Assembly (NCBI GenBank): GCA_937989795.1
Contig: CALKBB010000367.1
Span: 1 to 5,789 of the forward strand
Source: an uncultured Collinsella sp.
GTDB taxonomy: Bacteria; Actinomycetota; Coriobacteriia; Coriobacteriales; Coriobacteriaceae
Direction of reading: 5' to 3'
DNA length: 5,789 nucleotides
Shown here: positions 1 to 4,935 of the stretch, in pieces
How positions within the stretch are numbered: the first letter of the stretch is position 1
Layout: every line of letters begins with the position of its first letter
Made by a program: the position numbers and the translations under genes
Notes under the pieces: model-generated
Database searches by the model: none
Seen by the model: only the letters and a program-made list of their open reading frames with translations
What the model was told of the DNA's origin: nothing

Positions 1-519
1 CCTCACGGCCTCGACCTTCGCCCTGGTCAGAGCCCGTCCCTCTCGACCAGGGCACGCAATTTTTTTTAGGTAGGCCACCTCGGTCTCGAGCCTTCGGCAG
101 CGCTCCTCGAGCTCCTCCTCGCGGGTCCGCGGCCTCGCCTTGGAACCGCTCGGCCGGCCCTTGGGCCTCGGGCGCAGGGCCTCCGCGCCGCCCTCGCGGT
201 ATAGCGCGCACCACTTCTTGAGCGGCGACATCGACATTATGCCGAACGCAGCCATCGCCTCGGCCTTCGTCATGCCGCCGTCGACCACGGCGGAGGCTGC
301 GGCGACCTTCTGCTCGTATGTGTACCTGGCCTGCTTGCCGTCCATGGATAGCAGCACCTCGCTTCCGAACGACCGGTATACGCAGAGCCATTGTCTCACG
401 GTTCCGCGCGGGACCGACAGCGCCTTCGCCGCAGACTTGTAGCCGTGGCCTCGCTCGAAGAGCCCGATCGCCGCCCTCCTGGCCTCGATGTCGTGCTTCA
501 CCCTCAAGTCGACTCGCAT
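1..519 (-). CDS. IS3-family transposase: OrfA read in frame into the start of OrfB (partial)
   Basis: The frame starts at ATG 519 and stays open to the window edge (173 codons). GGGAGG (526-531) lies 6 nt upstream. Residues about 14-50 look like a first helix-turn-helix (GYKSAAKALSVPRETVRQWL), and residues about 68-110 like a second (MTKAEAMAAFG, then SPLKKWCALYREGG). A basic linker follows (RPRPKGRPSGSK), then a leucine-zipper-like coiled coil at about 134-153 (EELEERCRRLETEVAYLKK). This is the usual IS3/IS150 OrfA plan: DNA binding at the terminal repeats plus dimerisation. After an A8 run the frame continues IACPGREGRALTRAKVEAVR, whose last part resembles an OrfB start. The other frame after the run reads LRALVERDGL then stop, the typical OrfA ending (163 aa in total). 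This copy therefore seems to encode a direct OrfA-OrfB fusion unless slippage occurs. The DDE catalytic domain lies outside the window. Confidence 0.85.
   Translation of the reverse strand, partial: MRVDLRVKHDIEARRAAIGLFERGHGYKSAAKALSVPRGTVRQWLCVYRSFGSEVLLSMDGKQARYTYEQKVAAASAVVDGGMTKAEAMAAFGIMSMSPLKKWCALYREGGAEALRPRPKGRPSGSKARPRTREEELEERCRRLETEVAYLKKIACPGREGRALTRAKVEAVR
60..68 (-). promoter_or_regulatory. A8 slippery run at the orfA/orfB junction
   Basis: On the minus strand the sequence is CTA AAA AAA ATT in the orfA frame, giving eight consecutive A's and an A_AAA_AAA heptamer in register. IS3-family elements typically join OrfA to OrfB by -1 ribosomal frameshifting at such a run. With seven A's the orfA frame would end LRALVERDGL-stop, and a -1 shift would enter the TRAKVEAVR frame. 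With eight A's the two are already in frame. A-runs of this length can also cause transcriptional slippage, which would give a mixture of OrfA and fusion products. Confidence 0.6.
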
Positions 520-558
520 AAAAAGCCTCCCATTTCTCATGTCCAAGAAATGGGAGGC
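520..558 (-). terminator. Hairpin plus T5 at the IS tip, covering the transposase ribosome binding site
   Basis: The two arms are a perfect 13-bp inverted repeat: GCCTCCCATTTCT (525-537) and AGAAATGGGAGGC (546-558), with an 8-nt loop. In a minus-strand transcript the second arm is followed at once by UUUUU (520-524) and then the transposase ATG (519). This has the form of an intrinsic terminator acting on transcripts entering from the ung side. The distal arm also holds the GGGAGG ribosome binding site, so any read-through message would have its start site paired. On the plus strand no T-run follows, so the effect should be one-directional. Confidence 0.7.
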
Positions 559-564
559 AGTTCA
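541..564 (-). repeat. Outer end (left inverted repeat) of the IS150-type element
   Basis: Read inward on the minus strand, it starts TGAACTGCCTCCC and continues CATTTCTTGGAC. It matches the remembered IS150 left end at most positions. The right-hand partner is off the window, so the exact inner boundary of the repeat is not defined here. Confidence 0.7.
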
Positions 565-600
565 GGAAAGCCGTCGGGCGCGTTTTTGATGTATCGATTT
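565..600. terminator. Possible half of a ung terminator separated from its other arm by the IS
   Basis: Between the ung stop and the IS tip, the minus strand carries AAAAACGCGCCCGACGGC (plus strand: GCCGTCGGGCGCG followed by T5, 570-585). This looks like one arm of a GC-rich bidirectional terminator with its A/T flank. No good complementary arm is present locally; only a 3-bp GCC/GGC stem forms. If the reading is right, the missing arm lies beyond the far end of the IS. The terminator identity is inference. Confidence 0.3.
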
Positions 601-1326
601 TTAGCCGAGGCAAGTCCAGTTGACGGGGGTCGAGCCGTGCTGTTCGAGTAGTCGATTGGCAGCGGAGAAGGGGCACGACCCCATAAAAGCGGGGAGTTCT
701 GCCGTGGCACGGTTGGCCGAAAGCGGCGAGGGGTGCGTGGAGGCCAGGCAGAACTTGCCGGTTGTCTTGCCCGCACCAGTTGCGACGATCTTGCCTTCGA
801 CCATCTGCTGGGCAAAGCGACCCCATGTCAAAAAGACTACCGGCTGGGGCAGCTGGCAGCAGCGTTCGATAACGTAGTCGGTCAGGGTGCTCCAGCCCAG
901 TTTGGCGTGCGAGTTGGCGGCATGCTCGCGCACGGTGAGCGTGGTGTTGAGGAGCAGGACGCCCTGCTGTGCCCATGGGGTTAGGTCTCCCGTGGCGGGA
1001 ATGGGGCAACCCAGATCGGCTTTGAGTTCCTTATAGATGTTGCGCAGGCTCGGCGGCAACTTGGTTTGCGTCGCGGGGACCGAGAACGACAGTCCCATGG
1101 CCTGGTTGGGTCCGTGATAAGGGTCCTGACCCAAGATGACAACTTTGACCTGGTCGGCCGGGGTGTAGGCGAGGGCATTGAGGATGTCGTCTTGTGCCGG
1201 GTAGATAGTCTGCTCGGCACGCAAAAGGGCGATGTGCCCGAGCAGCTGGTTCGTAGTGTCACGTACCGGCTGCGGCGCATCGCCCAACCAAGTTGCTATG
1301 TTGCGGTCGCGGGTTGCGGTGTCCAT
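601..1326 (-). CDS. ung: Uracil-DNA glycosylase, family 1
   Basis: The enzyme removes uracil from DNA, arising from cytosine deamination or dUMP misincorporation, and so starts base-excision repair in the cytoplasm. The 241-aa length is normal for family-1 UDG. All signature motifs are visible: the water-activating loop GQDPYHGPNQAMGLSFSVP from residue 66, with catalytic Asp68 and the pocket-gating Tyr70; LLLNTTLTV with uracil-binding Asn127; VFLTWGRFAQQ (about 164-174); and the minor-groove loop HPSPLSANR (198-206) with catalytic His198. The C-terminus ends normally (TPVNWTCLG), so the nearby IS has not damaged it. ATG 1326 is supported by AAAGGAG with a 4-nt spacer. The DMT transporter gene lies 87 bp upstream on the same strand, so partial co-transcription is possible. 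Confidence 0.97.
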   Translation of the reverse strand: MDTATRDRNIATWLGDAPQPVRDTTNQLLGHIALLRAEQTIYPAQDDILNALAYTPADQVKVVILGQDPYHGPNQAMGLSFSVPATQTKLPPSLRNIYKELKADLGCPIPATGDLTPWAQQGVLLLNTTLTVREHAANSHAKLGWSTLTDYVIERCCQLPQPVVFLTWGRFAQQMVEGKIVATGAGKTTGKFCLASTHPSPLSANRATAELPAFMGSCPFSAANRLLEQHGSTPVNWTCLG

Positions 1327-1361
1327 GGGGCTCCTTTATGGCAGATGCTCTGTTGGCATCT

Positions 1362-1390
1362 ATTGTAAAGGTGTCCGGAGGCCTTTATGC
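1362..1390 (-). promoter_or_regulatory. Weak ung promoter candidate overlapped by an imperfect palindrome
   Basis: On the minus strand TACAAT (1362-1367) makes a 5/6 match to the -10 consensus, 35 bp upstream of the ung start. No convincing -35 box is seen at the right distance. A palindrome overlaps it: TAAAGG (1366-1371) and CCTTTA (1382-1387), with the self-complementary TCCGGA (1374-1379) between them. It could be an operator, or a weak hairpin after the transporter gene. Evidence is by eye only. Confidence 0.3.
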
Positions 1391-1413
1391 CGCGGCAACA
1401 AAAGGTGAGGCGC

Positions 1414-2322
1414 TTACGAGGCTCGCTCGGGCGTTACTGCCATGTGGGCGTGGTCGTGAGCGTGCGCATGAAGTCGCGGAAGCTGCACGGTTGCCACTAT
1501 GACGCCGGTGAGGATGAGGGCGGCGCCAAAGAAGGCGATGGGGCTCAGGACCTCGCCGACCAAGAAGAACGAAAAGACGGCGGAGCAGACCGGCTCGAGC
1601 GAGAAGGCGAAGCCGGTGGTCTCAGCGGGCACGTGGGGCTGCACGAGCGTTTGGGTGATAAAGCCATAGGCAGAGCAGATGAGTGCGAGTGCGACGACGA
1701 CTACGACCTCGCCCGGCGTGCCGGGAAGCGTGAAACCGCCAAAGACGCATGCGGCAATGCCTGAGAATAAGCCGCCGAAGCCCAGCTGCCAAACGCCCAG
1801 AGCCAGCGGATCGACTTCTTCGACAAAGCGCTTCGCCACAATGATATGGCCGGCATAGACAAAGGCGGAGAGCAGCATGATGAGCGCGCCCGGGTTCAGG
1901 CTGGTGAAATCGGCGCCCGAGAGCAGCAACATACCGCAGGTGACGATGGCGGTGCCGACGAGCACCTTGCGCTCGGGGGCGCGACGCAGCAGGGCTGCGT
2001 TGGCAAACGGCACGATTACGACTGTCAGGCTCTGCAAAAAGCCGGCGGTGGAGGCGGAGGTGAGGCTGGAGCCCAGGCACATGCACGTGAGCTCGGTTGC
2101 CATGATGGCACCGATGATGGCGGCGCGAACCATAAGGTCGCGGTTGATGCGAAACGCGTGCTTGTGGAAGAGCAGCAGACAGGCCGCAAAGGCGATGATG
2201 CAGCGCAGCGCAACGATGCTCGTGGCGTTCATGCTGTCCATGCCGATCTTCATGAGGGGGTACGAAAAGCCCCATGCGACGGGAACAGAAAATGAGAGCG
2301 CGATTGCTTTTTTGCGATCCAT
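1414..2322 (-). CDS. EamA-domain drug/metabolite transporter (DMT superfamily)
   Basis: A 302-aa inner-membrane protein with about ten hydrophobic segments, the usual size and two-fold EamA layout of the DMT superfamily (10 TMS, both ends in the cytoplasm). The first repeat begins at about residue 6 (ALSFSVPVAWGFSYPLMKIG) and includes the conserved stretch RCIIAFAACLLLF (40-52). The second starts near 143 (PGALIMLLSAFVYAGHIIVAKR) and ends with the typical SLEPVCSAVFSFFLVGEVLS (241-260) and a last segment at about 263-280. Relatives export amino acids, metabolites or drugs; the substrate cannot be told from sequence. The C-terminal tail is unusual: HAHAHDHAH (285-293), five alternating histidines. 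ATG 2322 has AAAAGGAG just upstream. The gene is divergent from a LysR-type regulator, its likely controller. Confidence 0.92.
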   Translation of the reverse strand: MDRKKAIALSFSVPVAWGFSYPLMKIGMDSMNATSIVALRCIIAFAACLLLFHKHAFRINRDLMVRAAIIGAIMATELTCMCLGSSLTSASTAGFLQSLTVVIVPFANAALLRRAPERKVLVGTAIVTCGMLLLSGADFTSLNPGALIMLLSAFVYAGHIIVAKRFVEEVDPLALGVWQLGFGGLFSGIAACVFGGFTLPGTPGEVVVVVALALICSAYGFITQTLVQPHVPAETTGFAFSLEPVCSAVFSFFLVGEVLSPIAFFGAALILTGVIVATVQLPRLHAHAHDHAHMAVTPERAS

Positions 2323-2408
2323 GGGACTCCTTTTGTTACAGAACGGTTTCGCAAAAAGGATTCTGCTCCCAGATGTGGATGTAGTAAAGCGAATGTATCT
2401 TCAGTATG

Positions 2409-2424
2409 ATTAAGAAATGCTAAT
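2409..2424. promoter_or_regulatory. Candidate LysR-type binding site (T-N11-A within ATTA-N8-TAAT)
   Basis: The sequence is ATTAAGAAATGCTAAT, a partial dyad with ATTA/TAAT ends that satisfies the T-N11-A pattern of LysR-family boxes. It overlaps the end of the candidate -10 of the regulator (2405-2410), which would suit autorepression. The pattern is short and occurs by chance often, so support comes mainly from its position. Confidence 0.35.
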
Positions 2425-2445
2425 GTTGGCGGGAAAAGTCCTGGC

Positions 2446-2471
2446 AAAACGTTTTACAGCTACATCGATGT
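2446..2471. promoter_or_regulatory. Two short perfect palindromes just upstream of the lysR-type start
   Basis: AAAACGTTTT (2446-2455) and ACATCGATGT (2462-2471) are each perfect 10-bp palindromes with centres 16 bp apart. The second abuts the GGAGG ribosome binding site (2472-2476) of the regulator gene. They may be operator half-sites, or a leader element affecting translation. No protein can be assigned. Confidence 0.3.
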
Positions 2472-2480
2472 GGAGGCACG

Positions 2481-3347
2481 ATGGCATCGCGGTATCAGAT
2501 TGTATGTATGGTGGTCGATTGCGGCAGTCTTAAGGGCGCGGCGGACGAGCTGGGCTATACGCAAAGCGCGGTGAGCCAGGCCGTCAAGGCACTCGAGCGC
2601 GAGCTGGGCACCACGATTATCGAGCGCGGAAAGCAGGGCGTTTCGCTTACGCGCGACGGTAAGCAATATCTGCCGTACCTGCGCCAGATCGTGACCGCCG
2701 AGGCCGAGCTCGAGGGCAAGCGCCAGGAGCTGCTGGGGCTTTCGTCGACCGATATTCGCATCGCGACGTTTACCAACGTGAGTCGCACCGTGCTGCCGCG
2801 TGTGATCCGCGACTTTGGGGCCCTGCACCCGGGCGTACGCTTTACCCTCAAGCAGGGCGATTACACGCGCAACGCTCAATGGGTACACGATGGCGTGGTT
2901 GATTTTTGTTTTACGGCGCGCGGATTTACCGAGGGGCTCGAGAAGCGCGTGGTCTATCACGACGAGTTGGTAGCATTGTTGCCGGCCGCGCATCCGCTGA
3001 CGGCAAAGGAAAAGGTGACGCTCGCCGATCTGGCGTCCGAGCCGTTTGTGCTGCTGGATGAGGGCGAACAGAGCCTGGTGCTCGATGCATTCGCGGCGCA
3101 TGGGCTGTCGCCGCACGTGACGAGTGAGGTGACCGACGACTACACCATCATGGCGATGGTGGAGGAGGGCCTGGGCGTGAGCATGCTCTACCGTCGTACT
3201 GTGGAGGGCATGCGTGCCGATATTCGCGTACGTCCCATCGTGCACGCCCCCTCGCGCGACGTAGTGGCGGCCTGGCGCAGCTGGGACACCATGCCCATCG
3301 CCACGAGGCGCTTTATCGACTATATGAGCTCGCATATTGTCAATTAA
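2481..3347 (+). CDS. LysR-family transcriptional regulator
   Basis: A 288-aa protein with the standard LysR layout. The N-terminal winged helix-turn-helix spans about residues 3-62, with the recognition region GSLKGAADELGYTQSAVSQA (15-34) followed by the dimerisation helix (KALERELGTTIIERG) and wing (VSLTRDGKQYL). The C-terminal effector-binding domain covers about 92-286, starting DIRIATFTNVSRTVLPRVI and including HPLTAKEKVTLADLASEPFV (171-190) and a late EEGLGVSML (228-236) typical of the family. Length is normal. ATG 2481 is supported by GGAGG four bases upstream. The divergent arrangement makes the DMT transporter gene its most likely target, with negative control of itself. The effector is unknown; it would plausibly be a substrate of the transporter. 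Confidence 0.95.
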   Translation: MASRYQIVCMVVDCGSLKGAADELGYTQSAVSQAVKALERELGTTIIERGKQGVSLTRDGKQYLPYLRQIVTAEAELEGKRQELLGLSSTDIRIATFTNVSRTVLPRVIRDFGALHPGVRFTLKQGDYTRNAQWVHDGVVDFCFTARGFTEGLEKRVVYHDELVALLPAAHPLTAKEKVTLADLASEPFVLLDEGEQSLVLDAFAAHGLSPHVTSEVTDDYTIMAMVEEGLGVSMLYRRTVEGMRADIRVRPIVHAPSRDVVAAWRSWDTMPIATRRFIDYMSSHIVN

Positions 3348-3353
3348 TGACTG

Positions 3354-3377
3354 GCGCGGTGTTGAGCGCGGTGTTTA
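3354..3377. repeat. 12-bp tandem duplication across the 3' end of the MATE gene
   Basis: GCGCGGTGTTGA (3354-3365) is followed by GCGCGGTGTTTA (3366-3377), two adjacent 12-bp units differing at one base. The second unit contains the MATE stop codon (TTA on the plus strand, 3375-3377). It fills most of the 27-bp gap between the convergent lysR-type and MATE genes. No terminator hairpin with a T-run is seen in the gap. Confidence 0.7.
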
Positions 3378-4757
3378 GCGGGCTGTCGCTTTGGCTTGGG
3401 TGGCGCGATAGGTGCGTGCCGGGTGGCAAAGTAGTACCGCCACGACCATAAAGAACGCCGTGGTGCCCAGGCTGATGGGGTAGACCATCATGATGTTCGC
3501 AAAGGTGCGGAAGTGCGGGAACACGCAGAACACCCAATAGAAGCGGATGCCGCAGACACAGATCATGGTGATGAGGGCGGGCGTGAGCGAGATACCAAAG
3601 CCGCGCAGGTAGCCTGACATGTTTTCGTAGAACATACTAAAGGCGTACGCCGGGAAGATCGAACACACGCGGATATAGCCGATCGAGACGATGTTGGGAT
3701 CGCTGTTAAAGAGCGACAAGATCTCGCGTCCCAGGCCGACAATAACGATGATCGTGGTGAGTGCAACGATACCACCTTCGACCAGGCAGACCTTGAGCGT
3801 CTTGGTGCAGCGGTCGATCTGGCGGGCGCCGTGATTTTGTCCCACAAAGGTAGTGCAAGCCTGGCTAAAGCTGTTGAGCAGGTTGTAGCACACGTACTCC
3901 AGGCTCATGGCGGCGCTCGATGCCGCCATGACCTCGGTGCCCAAGCTGTTGATGGCAGACTGGATGATGATGTTGGCGACAGCAAAGACGGCGCTTTGGA
4001 TGCCGGCGGGCAGGCCGATCTTGACGATGCGCTTGAGGGCGACGGGGTCGATAGCTAGGTCGCGTAGGGTGACGCGGACGACGGGGTCGGTCTTGAGCAG
4101 GCGGATAAAGAGCGTAGCGGCGCTGACGGTGTAGGCGATGGCGGTGGCGATGGCGACGCCCGCGACGCCCCAGTGGAGTATTGGGACAAAGATGAGGTCC
4201 AGGCCAATGTTGAGGACGGTGGACACGGCAAGCGCCTGCAGCGGCATGCGGGTGATGCCGACGGAGCGGAAGATCGCGGCCTCAAAGTTGTAGAGCAAGA
4301 TCGAGGGCATGCTCAGCAAAAAGACGCGCAGGTAGAGCGAAGCGAGCGGCATGGTTTCGGAGGGAACGTTGAGGGCGGCGAGCATGGGCTCGGCAAAGAT
4401 CTCGCCCAGCGCGATGACGACAAAGCCCACGAGCGCCATTAAAATCGAGGTATGGACGGCGCGCTTGACCATGTTCTGATCGTTGCGGCCGATAGCGTTG
4501 GCGATGACCACGTTGGAGCCAAGCGACATGCCAATAAACAGGTTGAGCATAAGACTGGTAAGCGGAACATTGGAGCCGACCGCCGCCATGGCGAGGGTTC
4601 CCTGGTCGCCCGAGAAGTTGCCGATGATGACCGTGGCGATGAGGTTCGACAGCTGCTCCAGGATGCTCGTGGCGGCCACGGGGAAGGCGAACAGGGGAAT
4701 ATTGCGCCACAGCGAGCCGGTGGTCATGTCAATGTGCTTAGATACGGTGTCAGCCAT
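3375..4757 (-). CDS. MATE-family multidrug/toxic compound efflux protein
   Basis: A 460-aa inner-membrane protein, typical of MATE transporters, which use a Na+ or H+ gradient to export cationic drugs or other compounds. About twelve hydrophobic segments form two homologous halves. The first begins GSLWRNIPLFAFPVAATSIL (14-33) and the second KRIVKIGLPAGIQSAVFAVA (242-261). VGQNHGA (305-311) and its N-half counterpart IANAIGRND (85-93) are family hallmarks. The TM1 aspartate usual in the motif LxNxxD-T-xxxG is alanine here (LSNLIATVIIGNF, Ala41). ATG 4757 is the first start after an in-frame TGA (4764-4766); its ribosome site is weak (TTGAGAG). The C-terminal tail after residue 445 is short and basic. 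The gene runs head-on into lysR (27 bp) and divergently from rlmA. Substrate is unknown. Confidence 0.94.
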   Translation of the reverse strand: MADTVSKHIDMTTGSLWRNIPLFAFPVAATSILEQLSNLIATVIIGNFSGDQGTLAMAAVGSNVPLTSLMLNLFIGMSLGSNVVIANAIGRNDQNMVKRAVHTSILMALVGFVVIALGEIFAEPMLAALNVPSETMPLASLYLRVFLLSMPSILLYNFEAAIFRSVGITRMPLQALAVSTVLNIGLDLIFVPILHWGVAGVAIATAIAYTVSAATLFIRLLKTDPVVRVTLRDLAIDPVALKRIVKIGLPAGIQSAVFAVANIIIQSAINSLGTEVMAASSAAMSLEYVCYNLLNSFSQACTTFVGQNHGARQIDRCTKTLKVCLVEGGIVALTTIIVIVGLGREILSLFNSDPNIVSIGYIRVCSIFPAYAFSMFYENMSGYLRGFGISLTPALITMICVCGIRFYWVFCVFPHFRTFANIMMVYPISLGTTAFFMVVAVLLCHPARTYRATQAKATAR

Positions 4758-4818
4758 ATGCTCTCAATCTCTAATATGCTCTTTCGTGCTTATTTGCGCA
4801 GATGATGATACTCCTAAT

Positions 4819-4879
4819 CGACTAGTCATTGGGGACGTTCTTAAACGACTAGTCATTCAAGAACGTCCCCAATGACTAG
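4819..4879. repeat. Large inverted repeat with 21-bp perfect arms (REP/MITE-like)
   Basis: The arms are 4822-4842 and 4859-4879, perfectly complementary over 21 bp; each carries GGGGACGTTCTT or its complement. The 16-nt loop contains a second exact copy of CGACTAGTCATT (4846-4857), the same 12 bp found at the left end (4819-4830). AATGACTAG thus occurs three times, twice one way and once inverted. GACTAGTC is itself an 8-bp palindrome, so alternative foldings are possible. No open reading frame fits inside. It sits between the divergent MATE and rlmA genes, and the lack of a T-run argues against a simple terminator. A small mobile or extragenic palindromic repeat is the most natural reading. 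Confidence 0.85.
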
Positions 4880-4900
4880 GTGGGGAAGGCGTGCGACAAT
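4872..4900 (+). promoter_or_regulatory. Candidate rlmA promoter with its -35 inside the inverted repeat
   Basis: ATGACT (4872-4877, 4/6 to TTGACA) and GACAAT (4895-4900, 4/6 to TATAAT) are separated by exactly 17 bp, and TGC precedes the -10 as in an extended -10. The -35 hexamer lies in the right arm of the repeat. The start codon of rlmA is 35 bp beyond the -10. Assigned by eye. Confidence 0.35.
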
Positions 4901-4935
4901 GGTGGGCGTTGTGTTGTTCGCGCTAAGGAGTTGCC

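Larger units (their letters stand above)
1..564 (-). mobile_element. Left part of an IS3-family (IS150-type) insertion sequence, cut by the window edge
   Basis: Position 564 is read as the outer tip. On the minus strand the element begins TGAACTGCCTCCCATTTCT, followed by TTGGACATGAGAAATGG. This closely follows the left end of E. coli IS150 as I remember it (TGTACTGCACCCATTTTG, then TTGGACGATGAAATGG). The tip starts with TG, as IS3-family ends do. Inside lies an orfA-type transposase gene with two helix-turn-helix regions and a coiled coil. The rest of orfB and the right inverted repeat lie outside the window, so completeness and the target duplication cannot be judged. Bases just outside the tip are GGAA on the plus strand. 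The insertion leaves ung intact, 37 bp away. Confidence 0.85.
2323..2480. promoter_or_regulatory. Divergent control region between the transporter and lysR-type genes
   Basis: This 158-bp, comparatively AT-rich spacer must hold both promoters. A good -10 for the regulator is TATGAT (2405-2410, 5/6), but no clear -35 matches it. No strong promoter was identified for the transporter on the minus strand. LysR-type proteins usually bind such spacers, repressing themselves and activating the divergent gene when their co-inducer is present. Confidence 0.55.

Noticed and set aside
140..651. Small plus-strand open frames across the IS end
   Set aside because: They oppose the transposase gene, cross the IS boundary and show no domain or ribosome site.
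1387..2295. Several plus-strand open frames opposite the DMT transporter gene
   Set aside because: Low-complexity Gly/Glu/Asp/Ala-rich translations, expected as the reverse of a hydrophobic membrane protein in high-GC DNA.
2323..2480. Riboswitch or structured leader ahead of the DMT transporter
   Set aside because: The leader on the transporter side is short and shows no long complementary arms, and no known riboswitch core was recognised.
2460..3335. Long open frame on the minus strand opposite the LysR gene (about 290 codons)
   Set aside because: It is a high-GC shadow of a well-supported LysR gene; the translation is rich in His and Arg with no recognisable domain, and it has no ribosome site.
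4819..4879. CRISPR repeat or intrinsic terminator as the explanation for the 21-bp inverted repeat
   Set aside because: There is only one unit with no spacers, and neither strand has a T-run after the stem.
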